Of a stretch of DNA of 45,304 bases, positions 1 to 8,619 are shown piece after piece; the first letter of the stretch is position 1; every line of letters starts with the position of its first letter. Location: positions 1 to 45,304 of the forward strand of contig JAOAEA010000031.1 of assembly GCA_026417035.1 (NCBI GenBank), in the 5' to 3' direction. Under the pieces are notes generated by a model. It saw nothing but the letters and a program-made list of their open reading frames with translations. It was not told where the DNA came from and did not search any database. This DNA is from Burkholderiales bacterium. GTDB taxonomy: Bacteria; Pseudomonadota; Gammaproteobacteria; Burkholderiales; SG8-39. Both the position numbers and the translations under genes were made by a program.

Positions 1-33
1 GTTGCTCCCCCAAGTCAGCCGATCGGCGCCTGA
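1..33 (+). CDS. C-terminal end of an upstream gene (partial)
   Basis: The first 30 bases read as ten sense codons (VAPPSQPIGA) followed by TGA at 31-33. That TGA overlaps the ATG of the next gene by one base, a layout typical of translational coupling inside an operon. In peptide ABC operons the gene before the first permease is often the periplasmic binding protein, but ten residues are too few to identify it. The call rests only on the overlap and the open frame. Confidence 0.35.
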   Translation, partial: VAPPSQPIGA

Positions 34-974
34 TGCTCGGCTTCCTCGCCCGCCGCATGCTCGCGACGATCCCCGTATTGTTCATCGTCGCCGTCCTCGT
101 CTTCCTCCTCCTTCGCCTCACCCCCGGCGACCCGGCGGCGATCATCGCCGGCGACGCGGCGAACCCGGAGCAGATCGCGGCGATCCGCGCCGGCCTCGGG
201 CTCGACAAGCCGCTCCTCGTGCAGTTCGGCATCTGGTTCTGGAACCTCCTGCAGGGCAACCTCGGCGAATCGTTCTATTTCAAGATGCAGGTCACCGAGC
301 TCATCGCGCAGCGCCTCGAGCCCACGTTCGCGCTCGCCGCCGTGACGCTCGCGATCGCGGTCGTCGTGTCGATCCCGCTCGGCGTCGTCGCCGCGTGGCG
401 CCAGGGCGGCTGGCTCGACCGCGCGCTCTCCGCGTTCGCGGTGCTCGGTTTCTCGATCCCCGTGTTCGTGCTCGGCTACATCCTCATCTACGTGGTCTCG
501 GTGAAGCTCGGCTGGCTCCCGGTCGCCGGCTACCGCCGCCTCGCCGAGGGCTTCGTGCCCTTCATCCGCCACCTGATCCTGCCCGCGCTCGCGCTCTCGG
601 TGATCTACATCGCGCTCATCGCGCGCGTCACCCGCGCGGCGGTGCTGGAGTCCCTCGGCGAGGACTACATTCGCACGGCCCGGGCGAAGGGCCTGAGGGA
701 GGCACGGGTGCTCATGGCGCACGCGCTCGCCAACGCCGCGGTGCCGATCGCCACCGTCATCGGCATCGGCGTCGCGCTGCTCATCGGCGGCGTCGTCGTG
801 ACCGAGAGCGTGTTCGCCATTCCGGGGCTCGGGCGGCTCACCGTCGACGCGGTGCTCGCGCGCGACTTCCCGACGATCCAGGGCGTGATCCTCTTCTTCT
901 CGTTCGCGTACGTGCTCGTCAACCTGCTCGTGGACCTCTCCTACCTCTTCTTCGACCCGCGGATCCGCTACTGA
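33..974 (+). CDS. Peptide/nickel-type ABC transporter permease (DppB/OppB family)
   Basis: Inner-membrane permease, 313 residues, a normal length for the DppB/OppB/GsiC family. It starts MLGFLARRMLATIPVLF, the classic N-terminal membrane segment, and continues with about six hydrophobic segments. The cytoplasmic coupling loop that contacts the ATPase is visible as EDYIRTARAKGL around residues 209-222, followed by GVVVTESVFAIPGLGRL. It forms a heterodimer with the next permease to import oligopeptides or similar solutes. Substrate cannot be read from the sequence. Its stop codon overlaps the ATG of the next gene, so the two are co-translated. Confidence in the family is high and in the substrate low. 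Confidence 0.93.
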   Translation: MLGFLARRMLATIPVLFIVAVLVFLLLRLTPGDPAAIIAGDAANPEQIAAIRAGLGLDKPLLVQFGIWFWNLLQGNLGESFYFKMQVTELIAQRLEPTFALAAVTLAIAVVVSIPLGVVAAWRQGGWLDRALSAFAVLGFSIPVFVLGYILIYVVSVKLGWLPVAGYRRLAEGFVPFIRHLILPALALSVIYIALIARVTRAAVLESLGEDYIRTARAKGLREARVLMAHALANAAVPIATVIGIGVALLIGGVVVTESVFAIPGLGRLTVDAVLARDFPTIQGVILFFSFAYVLVNLLVDLSYLFFDPRIRY

Positions 975-1936
975 TGCAGGACGACCCCGACCTCGAGCGC
1001 GAAGCCGTCCGCGAGTCGCTCCTCGAGAGCGAGGCCGCGGAAGCCGGCGCGCCGCCGCCGCGGGAACCCGTGTGGGCGCGGGTGCGCCGGAGCTGGACGG
1101 TGCGCGCCGGCGGCACCGTGCTCGCCATCCTGGTGGCGATCGCGCTCGCCGCGCCGGTGCTCGGCACCGTGGACCCGTCCTACTTCGACCCCGGCATCCG
1201 CGACCTCCTGCCGGGCACCGCGTCGGAGTTCACCGACATCGAGGGCAACACGGCGACGCGCACCTTCTGGATGGGCACCGACAGCTTCGGGCGCGACATC
1301 TACAGCCGGGTCCTCTACGGCACGCGCGTGTCGCTGGTCGTGGGCGTGGCGGTGGCGGTCGTCGCGCTCGCGCTCGGCATCGTGGCCGGGCTCGCCGCCG
1401 GCTACATCCGCTGGCTCGACGGGCCGCTGATGCGGCTCATGGACGGCGTGATGGCGATCCCCGGGATCCTGATCGCGATCGCGCTGGTCGCGCTGTGGAA
1501 GGCGAGCCTGCTCACCGTCGTGGTGGCGATCGCGATCCCGGAGATCCCGCGGGTGACGCGGCTGGTGCGCTCGCTGGTGCTCTCGATCCGCGAGGAGCCC
1601 TACGTCGAGGCCGCGGTCTCGCTCGGCACACCGACGGCGAAGATCATGTTCGGCCACATCCTGCCGAACACCGTGGCGCCGCTCGTCGTGCAGGGCACCT
1701 ACATCGCGGCCTCGGCCATCGTCATCGAGGCGATCCTGTCGTTCCTCGGCGTCGGGCTGCCGACCGACATCCCCACGTGGGGCAACATCATGGCCGAGGG
1801 GCGGGTGCAGTTCAACGACTACCCGCACAACGTGTTCTTCCCCGGCATCTTCCTCGCGCTCACCGTGCTCGCCGTGAACATCCTGGGCGACGGGCTGCGC
1901 GACACGCTCGATCCGCGGATGGCGAAGCGGCTGTGA
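974..1936 (+). CDS. Peptide/nickel-type ABC transporter permease (DppC/OppC family)
   Basis: Second permease of the importer, 320 residues. The first ~40 residues are a charged cytoplasmic extension (MQDDPDLEREAVRESL...), then a membrane anchor near residues 45-65, the DppC hallmark GTDSFGRDIYSRVLYGTR, and five further hydrophobic segments. The coupling loop is EEPYVEAAVSLGTP, and the C-terminal family signature is GDGLRDTLDPRM. I start it at ATG 974, which overlaps the TGA of the preceding permease; the same frame is open further upstream but that stretch lies inside the first permease. The partner ATPase follows after a 232-base gap that holds an inverted-repeat element. Confidence 0.93.
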   Translation: MQDDPDLEREAVRESLLESEAAEAGAPPPREPVWARVRRSWTVRAGGTVLAILVAIALAAPVLGTVDPSYFDPGIRDLLPGTASEFTDIEGNTATRTFWMGTDSFGRDIYSRVLYGTRVSLVVGVAVAVVALALGIVAGLAAGYIRWLDGPLMRLMDGVMAIPGILIAIALVALWKASLLTVVVAIAIPEIPRVTRLVRSLVLSIREEPYVEAAVSLGTPTAKIMFGHILPNTVAPLVVQGTYIAASAIVIEAILSFLGVGLPTDIPTWGNIMAEGRVQFNDYPHNVFFPGIFLALTVLAVNILGDGLRDTLDPRMAKRL

Positions 1937-1942
1937 ACGGGG

Positions 1943-2160
1943 GGAACCGCAGTAGCGCGAGGGCCGCGAAGGTTGCCGAAGGGCGCCGGTTGCGGTGGGG
2001 GCGCTCAGGCTGTCCCGGCCCGCACCGGCGGCGTGGGCCGGGTTCACCGCCGGAAGGTTTCGGGACCGGCGCCACGACGCCGGCAACCGGTCGGGCGCCC
2101 GGCGCGCGAGAGAAAGCCCTCTTCCGCGTTCCTTTGCGGCCTTCGCGTTGCTGCGGTTCC
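1943..2160. repeat. Inverted-repeat (MITE/REP-like) element between permease and ATPase genes
   Basis: Two 30-base arms, 1943-1972 and 2131-2160, are inverted copies of each other with 4 mismatches in 30. The left arm begins ggaaccgcagtagcgcgag; the right arm reads the same on the minus strand as ggaaccgcagcaacgcgaa. The ~158 bases between them carry no credible gene. The arms abut the permease stop (1936) on one side and lie 8 bases from the ATPase start (2169) on the other, so nearly the whole intergenic space is the element. Related dispersed repeats occur in intergenic DNA of many betaproteobacteria (general knowledge); I do not recognise a named family. Confidence 0.7.
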
Positions 2161-2168
2161 CGACGTCG

Positions 2169-3950
2169 ATGAGTGAGCCCGTCCTCCAGGTCACCGACCT
2201 CGCGATCGCGCTCCCCACGGGCGGCGACCGGCCGTTCGCCGTCTCGGGCGTGAGCTTCGCGGTCCGCCGCGGCGAGATCGTGTGCCTCGTCGGCGAATCG
2301 GGATCGGGGAAATCGGTGATCGCGCACGCCACGATGGGGCTCCTGCCCAGGGCGCTCGCGGTGACCGCGGGCACGATCGCGCTCGAGGGCGAGGACATCG
2401 TGCGCGCGTCCGCGGAGCGGCTGCGTGCGCTGCGCGCAGCGCGCATGTCGATGATCTTCCAGGAGCCGATGACGGCGCTCAACCCGGTCATGCGCTGCGG
2501 CGACCAGATCGACGAGGTGCTGCGCACGCACACGCCCCTCGCGCCCGCCGAGCGCCGCGCGAAGATCCTCGACATCGTGCGCGAAGTGCACCTGCCCGAT
2601 CCGGACCGCGTCGTCGCCTCGTATCCGCACCAGCTCTCCGGGGGGCAGCGGCAGCGGATCATGATCGCGATGGCGCTCGTGCTCGAGCCGGCGCTGCTCA
2701 TCGCCGACGAGCCGACCACCGCGCTCGACGTCACCACCCAGGCGCAGATCCTGAAGCTGGTGCGCGAGCTGCAGGCGAAGCACGGCACCGGTGTGCTCTT
2801 CATCACCCACGACTTCGGCGTCGTCTCGGAGATCGCCGACCGGGTCGCCGTCCTGCGCCGGGGCAAGCTCGTCGAGATGGGCCCGAAGGACGAGGTCCTG
2901 CGGCGGCCGCGCCACCCCTACACGAAGATGCTCATCGGCTCGGTGCCCAGCATGACGCCACACGGCCGCCCCGTGGATGCGTCCGCGCGGGTGATCCTCG
3001 CCACGCGCGGGCTGGCCAAGACCTACGGCGCCTCGGGGTTCTTCCGCCGGCGCGCGGCCGTGCGCGCCGCCGAGGACGTCAACCTCGAGATCCGCCGCGG
3101 GCAGACGCTCGGCATCGTCGGCGAGTCCGGCTCGGGGAAGTCCACCGTGGCGCGGTGCATCGTGCGGCTCGTCGACCCGAGCGCGGGCGAGGTGCTCCTC
3201 GACGGCGAGGACATCGCCGCGAAACCCGCGCGCAAGCTCGGCGCGATGCGCCGGCGCGTGCAGATCGTCTTCCAGGACCCGTTCGCCTCGCTCAATCCGC
3301 GGATGCGCGTCGCGGACATCCTCGCCGAGGGCATGCGTGCGCTCGACCGGGGCGGGACCGAGGGCGAACGCTCGCGGCGCATCGACGCGCTCCTCGAGCA
3401 GGTGGGCCTGCCCGCGACGGCCAAGGACCGCTACCCGCACGAGTTCTCCGGCGGCCAGCGCCAGCGCATCGCGATCGCACGGGCGCTGGCGGTGCGGCCG
3501 AAGCTCATCGTCGCCGACGAGCCGACGAGCGCGCTCGACGTTTCGGTGCAGGCGCAGATCGTGAATCTGCTCGCCGGCCTGCAGGCGGAGCTCGGGATCG
3601 CCTACCTCTTCATCACCCACAACCTGGGGCTCGTCGAATACCTCGCGCACGAGGTCGCCGTGATGTATCTCGGGCGCATCGTCGAGCGCGGGCCGGCCGA
3701 GAGGGTCCTCGGATCGCCGGCGCACCCGTACACGCAGGCGCTGCTCGCCGCCGTGCCGGCGGTCGCTCCGGGCGGCGCGGCCCTGGCGGCGGCGCGCATC
3801 GAAGGCGAGCTGCCCTCGCCGATCTCACCGCCCGCGGGATGCCACTTCCATCCGCGCTGCCCGCAGGCGACGGCCGCCTGCCGCAGCGCGTACCCGCAGG
3901 AAACGCGCATCGCGCCGGACCACGCGGTCCGCTGCCATCTGCACGGCTGA
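2169..3950 (+). CDS. Fused double ATPase of peptide-type ABC importer (DppD-DppF fusion, GsiA/YejF-like)
   Basis: Cytoplasmic ATPase of 593 residues with two complete nucleotide-binding domains in one chain. Domain 1 (about residues 5-260) has Walker A GESGSGKS, signature LSGGQRQRIMIAMAL and Walker B LLIADEP. Domain 2 (about 275-530) has GESGSGKST, FSGGQRQRIAIARAL and LIVADEP. The C-terminus carries the oligopeptide-ABC extension with the CHFHPRCPQA cysteine motif. Fused DppD/DppF proteins include GsiA (glutathione) and YejF (microcin C/peptides). I start at ATG 2169 because MSEPVLQVTDLAIAL matches the family N-terminus; there is no strong ribosome site. It should energise the two upstream permeases, although the repeat element separates it from them. 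Confidence 0.93.
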   Translation: MSEPVLQVTDLAIALPTGGDRPFAVSGVSFAVRRGEIVCLVGESGSGKSVIAHATMGLLPRALAVTAGTIALEGEDIVRASAERLRALRAARMSMIFQEPMTALNPVMRCGDQIDEVLRTHTPLAPAERRAKILDIVREVHLPDPDRVVASYPHQLSGGQRQRIMIAMALVLEPALLIADEPTTALDVTTQAQILKLVRELQAKHGTGVLFITHDFGVVSEIADRVAVLRRGKLVEMGPKDEVLRRPRHPYTKMLIGSVPSMTPHGRPVDASARVILATRGLAKTYGASGFFRRRAAVRAAEDVNLEIRRGQTLGIVGESGSGKSTVARCIVRLVDPSAGEVLLDGEDIAAKPARKLGAMRRRVQIVFQDPFASLNPRMRVADILAEGMRALDRGGTEGERSRRIDALLEQVGLPATAKDRYPHEFSGGQRQRIAIARALAVRPKLIVADEPTSALDVSVQAQIVNLLAGLQAELGIAYLFITHNLGLVEYLAHEVAVMYLGRIVERGPAERVLGSPAHPYTQALLAAVPAVAPGGAALAAARIEGELPSPISPPAGCHFHPRCPQATAACRSAYPQETRIAPDHAVRCHLHG

Positions 3951-3958
3951 GGCAGAGC

Positions 3959-5347
3959 CTACTGGCTCGCGAGGCGGACCGCGCTCTCCGCCCCGGCGGC
4001 GCGCTTCGCTGCCGCCCGCGGCGCAGCCTTCGCCGCCTGCGCGGCGGTCGCGGGCGCTCTCGCCGCGAGGGGGCGCGGCTTCGCCGACGCCCGCGCCTGA
4101 CTCGCGCTCTTCGCCTTCGCGGGGCTGCGCGGCGCCTGCGCCTGCGGCGGCGCGAACGGAAGCGGCTCGGCGCGCGCCCCCTTCACCGGGACGAGGAGCT
4201 GCTGTCCCGGTGAAAGCCGCGCGCTGCGTCCGAGCCCGTTCACCGCGAGGAAACGTTCGACCGGCATCCCGTGCGCGGCCGCGACGCGGTCGGGCCGGTC
4301 GCCGGGCTTCGCGACGTACGTGGTCCACGACGAGAGCGGACGGTCGTGGCCCTCGAGATTGCGCACGAAGCGCTCGGCGCGGTCGGCGGGCAGGACCAGG
4401 GTGGGCGCGACGGAGGTCTCGATCACCGGCCGGTTGTGCCCAGGGTTCAGGCGGACGAGCTCCTCGACCGGCATCTCCGCGAGCTGGGCGGCGACGCGCA
4501 CGTCGATGGCGCGGGTCAGCGTCACGGTGACGAAGTAGGGGCTGTTCGGGATGGGCGCGAGCTCGATGCCCGCGAGCCCGGGATTCGCGACGATGTTCTT
4601 GAGCGCCTGCAGCCGCGGCACGTACTGGCGCGTCTCCGCGGGCATGCTGAGGCTCGCGTAATCGGTCGGCAGCCCCGCCTGGCGGTTCTTCTCGACCGCA
4701 CGGGCGACGGCGTTCTCGCCCCAGTTGTAGGAGGCGAGCGCGAGGTGCCAGTCGCCGTGCATCTCGTAGAGAAACTGCAGATAGTCGAGCGCGGCGTTGG
4801 TGGAGGCGATGATGTCCCGGCGCGCGTCGTACCACCAGTTCTGCTCGAGGTTGTAGGCCTTGCCGGTGGACGGGATGAACTGCCACAGGCCCGAGGCCTG
4901 CGCGCGCGAGAGCGCCATCGGGTTGAACGCGCTCTCCACCATGGGCAGCAGAGCGAGCTCGGTGGGCATCCCGCGCCGCTCGATCTCCTCGACGATGTGG
5001 AAGAGGTACGGCCGCGCGCGCTCCACCATGATCGCGAGCTGCGCGGGGCGCTCGGCGTACCAGGCCTGGCGGGCGACGACGATCGGGCCGTCGAGGTTCG
5101 GGATCGCGAAGCCCGCGCGGATGCGCTGCCACAGGCCGTCGGGCTCACCGACGAGCCCCGCGTGCGGCAGGCGTCCCGCGTCGCGGACCTCGACGACGTC
5201 GAGGCCGGCGAGGTCGTCGGCGCGCGCGGCCGAGGCCGTCGCGGGGGCGGCGAACGCGAGGTACTCGGCGTGGAGCGAGGAATCCAGAGCGAGAGCCGGA
5301 GCGCTCAGCGCTAGCGCTGCGAGGAATGCGACGCTGCTTCTCGGCAC
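3959..5347 (-). CDS. mltD: Membrane-bound lytic murein transglycosylase D (MltD-like, SLT + LysM)
   Basis: Periplasmic peptidoglycan lyase of 462 residues. The GTG start (5345-5347) is preceded by a GGGAG ribosome site and opens a signal peptide (VPRSSVAFLAALALSAPALAL). The SLT domain spans about residues 105-260; catalytic Glu138 sits in LPMVESAFNP, and ASGLWQFIPSTG and ALASYNWGE are the family motifs. One LysM peptidoglycan-binding domain lies near residues 340-390 (E. coli MltD has two), followed by a ~73-residue Ala/Lys/Arg/Pro-rich tail that may bind the cell wall or be disordered. No lipobox cysteine is seen at the signal cleavage region, unlike lipoprotein MltD. It sits tail-to-tail with the ABC ATPase, 8 bases apart, and downstream of gloB, as in many beta/gammaproteobacteria. 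Confidence 0.93.
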   Translation of the reverse strand: MPRSSVAFLAALALSAPALALDSSLHAEYLAFAAPATASAARADDLAGLDVVEVRDAGRLPHAGLVGEPDGLWQRIRAGFAIPNLDGPIVVARQAWYAERPAQLAIMVERARPYLFHIVEEIERRGMPTELALLPMVESAFNPMALSRAQASGLWQFIPSTGKAYNLEQNWWYDARRDIIASTNAALDYLQFLYEMHGDWHLALASYNWGENAVARAVEKNRQAGLPTDYASLSMPAETRQYVPRLQALKNIVANPGLAGIELAPIPNSPYFVTVTLTRAIDVRVAAQLAEMPVEELVRLNPGHNRPVIETSVAPTLVLPADRAERFVRNLEGHDRPLSSWTTYVAKPGDRPDRVAAAHGMPVERFLAVNGLGRSARLSPGQQLLVPVKGARAEPLPFAPPQAQAPRSPAKAKSASQARASAKPRPLAARAPATAAQAAKAAPRAAAKRAAGAESAVRLASQ

Positions 5348-5420
5348 CGGGTCTGCTCCCGCGGAAAGCTCGCGCGAGGCTACCCCGGGCCACGCCCCAC
5401 GGTCAACGGAAATCAGCGCA

Positions 5421-6185
5421 TCACGCGCGGTTTTTCCACTCGCGGAGGGCGGCGAACACGGCGACCGGGCTCCCGGCGCGCCGGCCGAGATACCGGTCGG
5501 CGGCCGCGGCCACCGCGGGCTCGGCCGCGCGCAGGAACGGATTGGTCGCCTTCTCGCGCCCGATCGTCGAAGGCAGCGTGGGCAGGCCCTTTTCGCGCAG
5601 CGCGGCGTCGGCGCGCGCGCGCGCCGCGAGCGCGGCGTTGTCGGGCTCGACCTGGCGGGCGAACGCGATGTTGGCGAGCGTGTATTCGTGCCCGCAGTAG
5701 ACGAGCGTGTCGTCGGGCAGCGCGGCGAGCTTCGCGAGCGACGCGTGCATCTGCTCCGGCGTGCCTTCGAAGAGCCGGCCACAGCCGCACGCGAAGAGCG
5801 TGTCGCCACAGAAGAGGAGCTTTGCCCCATAATAGGCCACGTGCGCGCGCGTGTGTCCGGGGATGTCGAGGACATCGAACGCGACGCCGAGCGGCGCGAG
5901 CGCGACGCGGTCGCCACCGGACACGGGGTGCGTGACCGTCGGGATCGGCTCGGCGCGCGGCCCGTAGACGGGGACGTCGAACGCCTGCCGGAGCTCGCCG
6001 ATGCCGCCCACGTGGTCGGGGTGGTGGTGCGTGGCGAGGATCGCGGCGAGCGCCACGTCCTCCCGCGCGAGGTAGTCGAGCACCGGCGCGGCGTCGCCGG
6101 GGTCGACGACCGCGGCGTGGCGGCCGGCGCGCAGCGCCCAGATGTAGTTGTCGTTGAACGCCTGCAGCGGGATCACGTCGATCAT
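5421..6185 (-). CDS. gloB: Hydroxyacylglutathione hydrolase (glyoxalase II)
   Basis: Hydrolyses S-lactoylglutathione to lactate and glutathione, the second step of methylglyoxal detoxification. The 254-residue metallo-beta-lactamase fold carries the binuclear metal motif [10 protein letters not shown] (His53, His55, Asp57, His58). Further family motifs are [28 protein letters not shown] and the C-terminal [15 protein letters not shown] use the ATG at 6183-6185 ([10 protein letters not shown]); an in-frame ATG three codons upstream (6194) is possible, and neither has a clear ribosome site. It is divergent from the methyltransferase with essentially no intergenic space. The gloB-methyltransferase-rnhA neighbourhood is conserved. 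Confidence 0.95.
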   Translation of the reverse strand: MIDVIPLQAFNDNYIWALRAGRHAAVVDPGDAAPVLDYLAREDVALAAILATHHHPDHVGGIGELRQAFDVPVYGPRAEPIPTVTHPVSGGDRVALAPLGVAFDVLDIPGHTRAHVAYYGAKLLFCGDTLFACGCGRLFEGTPEQMHASLAKLAALPDDTLVYCGHEYTLANIAFARQVEPDNAALAARARADAALREKGLPTLPSTIGREKATNPFLRAAEPAVAAAADRYLGRRAGSPVAVFAALREWKNRA

Positions 6186-6195
6186 CCGGGACATT

Positions 6196-7002
6196 GTGTT
6201 GGAACCGACGCAGAAGTCAACGCTCGCCGAGTGGTTCACGACGCCGCGCGGCGCATACATCCTCGACTGGGAGCGGCGGCAGGTCGCGGCCGCCGTCGAG
6301 GACGTCTTCGGCTTCCGCGCGGTGCAGGTCGGGCTCCCCGAGATCGACTTCCTCGCCGAGAACCGCATGCCGTTCCGCTTCCGCGCGGGGCGCGAGCCGG
6401 GCTGCGAGCTCGTCGCCGAGGCCGGCGCCCTGCCGATCGCCTCGGCGAGCGTCGACCTCGTGGTGCTCCCGCACGTGCTCGAGTTCAGCGCGAACCCGCA
6501 CCAGATCCTGCGCGAGGCCGAGCGCGTGCTGATGCCCGAGGGCCAGCTCGTCGTCTCGGGCTTCAACCCGCTTTCGCTCTGGGGCGCGAAGCGGGCCCTG
6601 GCGCGCCGGCGCAGGGACTATCCGTGGCGCGGCGACTTCATCGGCCTGCTGCGCCTGCGCGACTGGCTGAAGCTCCTCGGCTTCGAGCTGAACGGCGGCA
6701 AGTTCGGGTGCTACGCGCCGCCCTTCGCCAACGCCGCGTGGCTGCGGCGCTCGGCGTTCCTCGAGAAGGCGGGCGACCGCTGGTGGCCGATCGCGGGCGG
6801 CGTCTACGTGGTGCGCGCGGTCAAGCGCGTCGCGGGCATGCGGCTCGTCACGCCCGCGTGGAAGAACAACGGCGCGCGCGCGAAGGTGCTCGCGCCGGTC
6901 GCGCGCCGCGAGCCCCGCGCCGCGTCGCAGCGCACCGGGCGCGGCGCGGCCGAGCTGCGGCTCGTCGTCGGCGGCCGGGAGGGCGGCGAGCGGCGTGGCT
7001 GA
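6196..7002 (+). CDS. SAM-dependent methyltransferase (YafS-like, class I)
   Basis: About 268 residues in the Methyltransf_11-type fold. The late motifs are clear: [19 protein letters not shown] (acidic-loop/post-motif region) and [20 protein letters not shown] (motif after the SAM pocket). The glycine-rich motif I is poorly conserved here ([14 protein letters not shown]), as in YafS relatives. Substrate unknown. The likely start is GTG 6196 ([14 protein letters not shown]); an ATG at 6148 in the same frame would overlap gloB and is less likely. The last bases overlap rnhA by 8 bases, so the two are co-transcribed. The ~40-residue basic C-terminal tail ([20 protein letters not shown]) is not part of the catalytic fold. 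Confidence 0.82.
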   Translation: MLEPTQKSTLAEWFTTPRGAYILDWERRQVAAAVEDVFGFRAVQVGLPEIDFLAENRMPFRFRAGREPGCELVAEAGALPIASASVDLVVLPHVLEFSANPHQILREAERVLMPEGQLVVSGFNPLSLWGAKRALARRRRDYPWRGDFIGLLRLRDWLKLLGFELNGGKFGCYAPPFANAAWLRRSAFLEKAGDRWWPIAGGVYVVRAVKRVAGMRLVTPAWKNNGARAKVLAPVARREPRAASQRTGRGAAELRLVVGGREGGERRG

Positions 7003-7435
7003 GGTCGTGAGGATCTACACGGACGGCGCCTGCAAGGGCAATCCCGGCCCCGGGGGATGGGGTGCGTTGCTGCGCTACGGCGCGCACGAGCGCGAGCTCT
7101 TCGGGGGCGAGCGCGAGACCACCAACAACCGCATGGAGCTCACCGCGGTGATTCGCGCCCTGGAGTCGCTCAAGCGCACCTGCCGCGTCGAGCTCTACAC
7201 CGACTCGCAATACGTCCGCAACGGCATCACCACCTGGCTCGCCGACTGGAAGCGCCGCGGCTGGAAGACCGCCGACCGCAAGCCGGTGAAGAACCAGGAC
7301 CTCTGGAAGCGCCTCGACGAGCTTGCCGCCGCCCACGAGATCCATTGGCACTGGGTGAGGGGGCACGCGGGCCACCCGGAGAACGAGCGCGCGGACGCGC
7401 TCGCGAACCGCGGCGCCGCCGCGCACGCGCGGTAG
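6995..7435 (+). CDS. rnhA: Ribonuclease HI
   Basis: Degrades the RNA strand of RNA-DNA hybrids in the cytoplasm. The 146-residue protein shows every catalytic residue at the standard E. coli position: Asp10 (YTDGAC), Glu48 (NNRMELTAV), Asp70 (LYTDSQYV), His124 ([17 protein letters not shown]) and Asp134. The basic handle region ([24 protein letters not shown]) is present. It starts at GTG 6995 inside the end of the methyltransferase. In enterobacteria dnaQ is its direct neighbour; here dnaQ is 4.3 kb downstream, beyond an RND pump. Confidence 0.98.
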   Translation: MAEVVRIYTDGACKGNPGPGGWGALLRYGAHERELFGGERETTNNRMELTAVIRALESLKRTCRVELYTDSQYVRNGITTWLADWKRRGWKTADRKPVKNQDLWKRLDELAAAHEIHWHWVRGHAGHPENERADALANRGAAAHAR

Positions 7436-7457
7436 CCGCGCGCCCCCGGCAAACCCC

Positions 7458-8612
7458 ATGGAACGCAGGCGGATCGTCTTCATCGTCGTGCCGCTCGCCG
7501 CGGCGATCGCGCTCGGGTACGCGGCTTACGCCTACTTTCGCGGCCCCGGTCCGGCGCCGGCGCCCGCGGCCGGCAAGGCCCCCGGACCGGGCGGGCCTGC
7601 GGATTTCGCCGTGCCCGTCGAGGTGGCGACGGTGGCGATGGCGCCGGTGGCCGAGGAGGTGACCGCCGTCGGCACGCTGCGCTCGAACGAGTCGGTCGTC
7701 GTGCGGCCCGAGATCTCGGGGCGCATCGCCGCGATCGGGTTCGCGGAGGGAACCCGGGTCGAGAAAGGCGCCGTCCTCGTGGCGCTCGACGCGTCGGTGC
7801 AGGAGGCGGAGCTCGGGCAGGCGCGCGCGAACCTCGCGCTGCGCGAGCGCAACATCCGCCGCACCGAGGAGCTGCTGCGCGACAAGTTCGTGAGCCAGAG
7901 CGCGCTCGACGAGGCGACCGCGAACCTGCGCGTCGCGGAGGCGAACGTGGCGCTCGCCCAGGCGCGGCTCGAGAAGACGCGCATCCGCGCCCCGTTCGCC
8001 GGGGTGATCGGCATCCGCCGCGTGAGCGTCGGCGACTACGTCAAGGAGGGCCAGGACCTCGTCACGCTCGAGGACATCGGCGCGCTCAAGGTCGATTTCC
8101 GCGTGCCCGAGGTGTTCCTCACGCGGCTCTCGCGGGGCCAGTCGCTCGCGGTGAGCACGGAGGCGATTCCGGGCCGCGCGTTCCAGGCCACGGTGGAGGC
8201 GATCGACCCGCTGATCGACGAGAGCGGCCGCGCGGTCGTGATCCGCGCCCGCCTCGCGAATACCGAGGGCGTGCTGCGCCCGGGGATGTTCGTGCGCGTG
8301 CGTCTGGTCCTGGCGGAGCGCCCGCAGGCGCTGGTCGTGCCGGAGGAGGCCATCGTGCCGGTCGGCGCCGAGCAGTTCGTGTTCCGGGTGGCCGGCGACA
8401 AGGCCGAGCGCGTCAAGGTCGAAACCGGAGTGCGCCGCGGCGGGCGGGTGGAGGTCGTGAAGGGCCTCGCCGCCGGCGACGTCGTCGTCACCGCGGGCCA
8501 GATCAAGCTCCGCGACGGCGTGCCCGTGCGCGCGGTCCGGCCGGGCGGCAAGCCGGGCCCCGAAGGCAACGCGGCGAAGGCGGCCGCCGGCGCGGGGGAC
8601 GCGGGGAAGTAG
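7458..8612 (+). CDS. RND efflux periplasmic adaptor (membrane fusion protein)
   Basis: The adaptor links an inner-membrane RND pump to an outer-membrane channel. It has 384 residues: an N-terminal membrane anchor/signal (residues 5-27, IVFIVVPLAAAIALGYAAYAYF), a Pro/Ala/Gly-rich linker, then a biotinyl-lipoyl half-motif (VRPEISGRIAAIGFAEGTRVEKGAVL), an alpha-hairpin (about 115-170), the second lipoyl half (TRIRAPFAGVIGIRRVSVGDYV), a beta-barrel and a membrane-proximal domain (to ~370). No N-terminal lipobox Cys is seen. It lies 7 bases upstream of the pump gene, and no outer-membrane factor gene follows, so the pump probably borrows a TolC-like channel encoded elsewhere. Substrate unknown. 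Confidence 0.93.
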   Translation: MERRRIVFIVVPLAAAIALGYAAYAYFRGPGPAPAPAAGKAPGPGGPADFAVPVEVATVAMAPVAEEVTAVGTLRSNESVVVRPEISGRIAAIGFAEGTRVEKGAVLVALDASVQEAELGQARANLALRERNIRRTEELLRDKFVSQSALDEATANLRVAEANVALAQARLEKTRIRAPFAGVIGIRRVSVGDYVKEGQDLVTLEDIGALKVDFRVPEVFLTRLSRGQSLAVSTEAIPGRAFQATVEAIDPLIDESGRAVVIRARLANTEGVLRPGMFVRVRLVLAERPQALVVPEEAIVPVGAEQFVFRVAGDKAERVKVETGVRRGGRVEVVKGLAAGDVVVTAGQIKLRDGVPVRAVRPGGKPGPEGNAAKAAAGAGDAGK

Positions 8613-8619
8613 GGCGGCG

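Noticed and set aside
1995-2168. N-terminal extension of the fused ABC ATPase
   Set aside because: The frame is open upstream, but this stretch lies in the inverted-repeat element and encodes no conserved sequence; the family N-terminus begins at ATG 2169.
3959-4180. Ala/Lys/Arg/Pro-rich C-terminal tail of MltD as a frameshift product
   Set aside because: Codon bias and frame are consistent up to the stop; low-complexity tails after LysM domains are common in GC-rich genomes.
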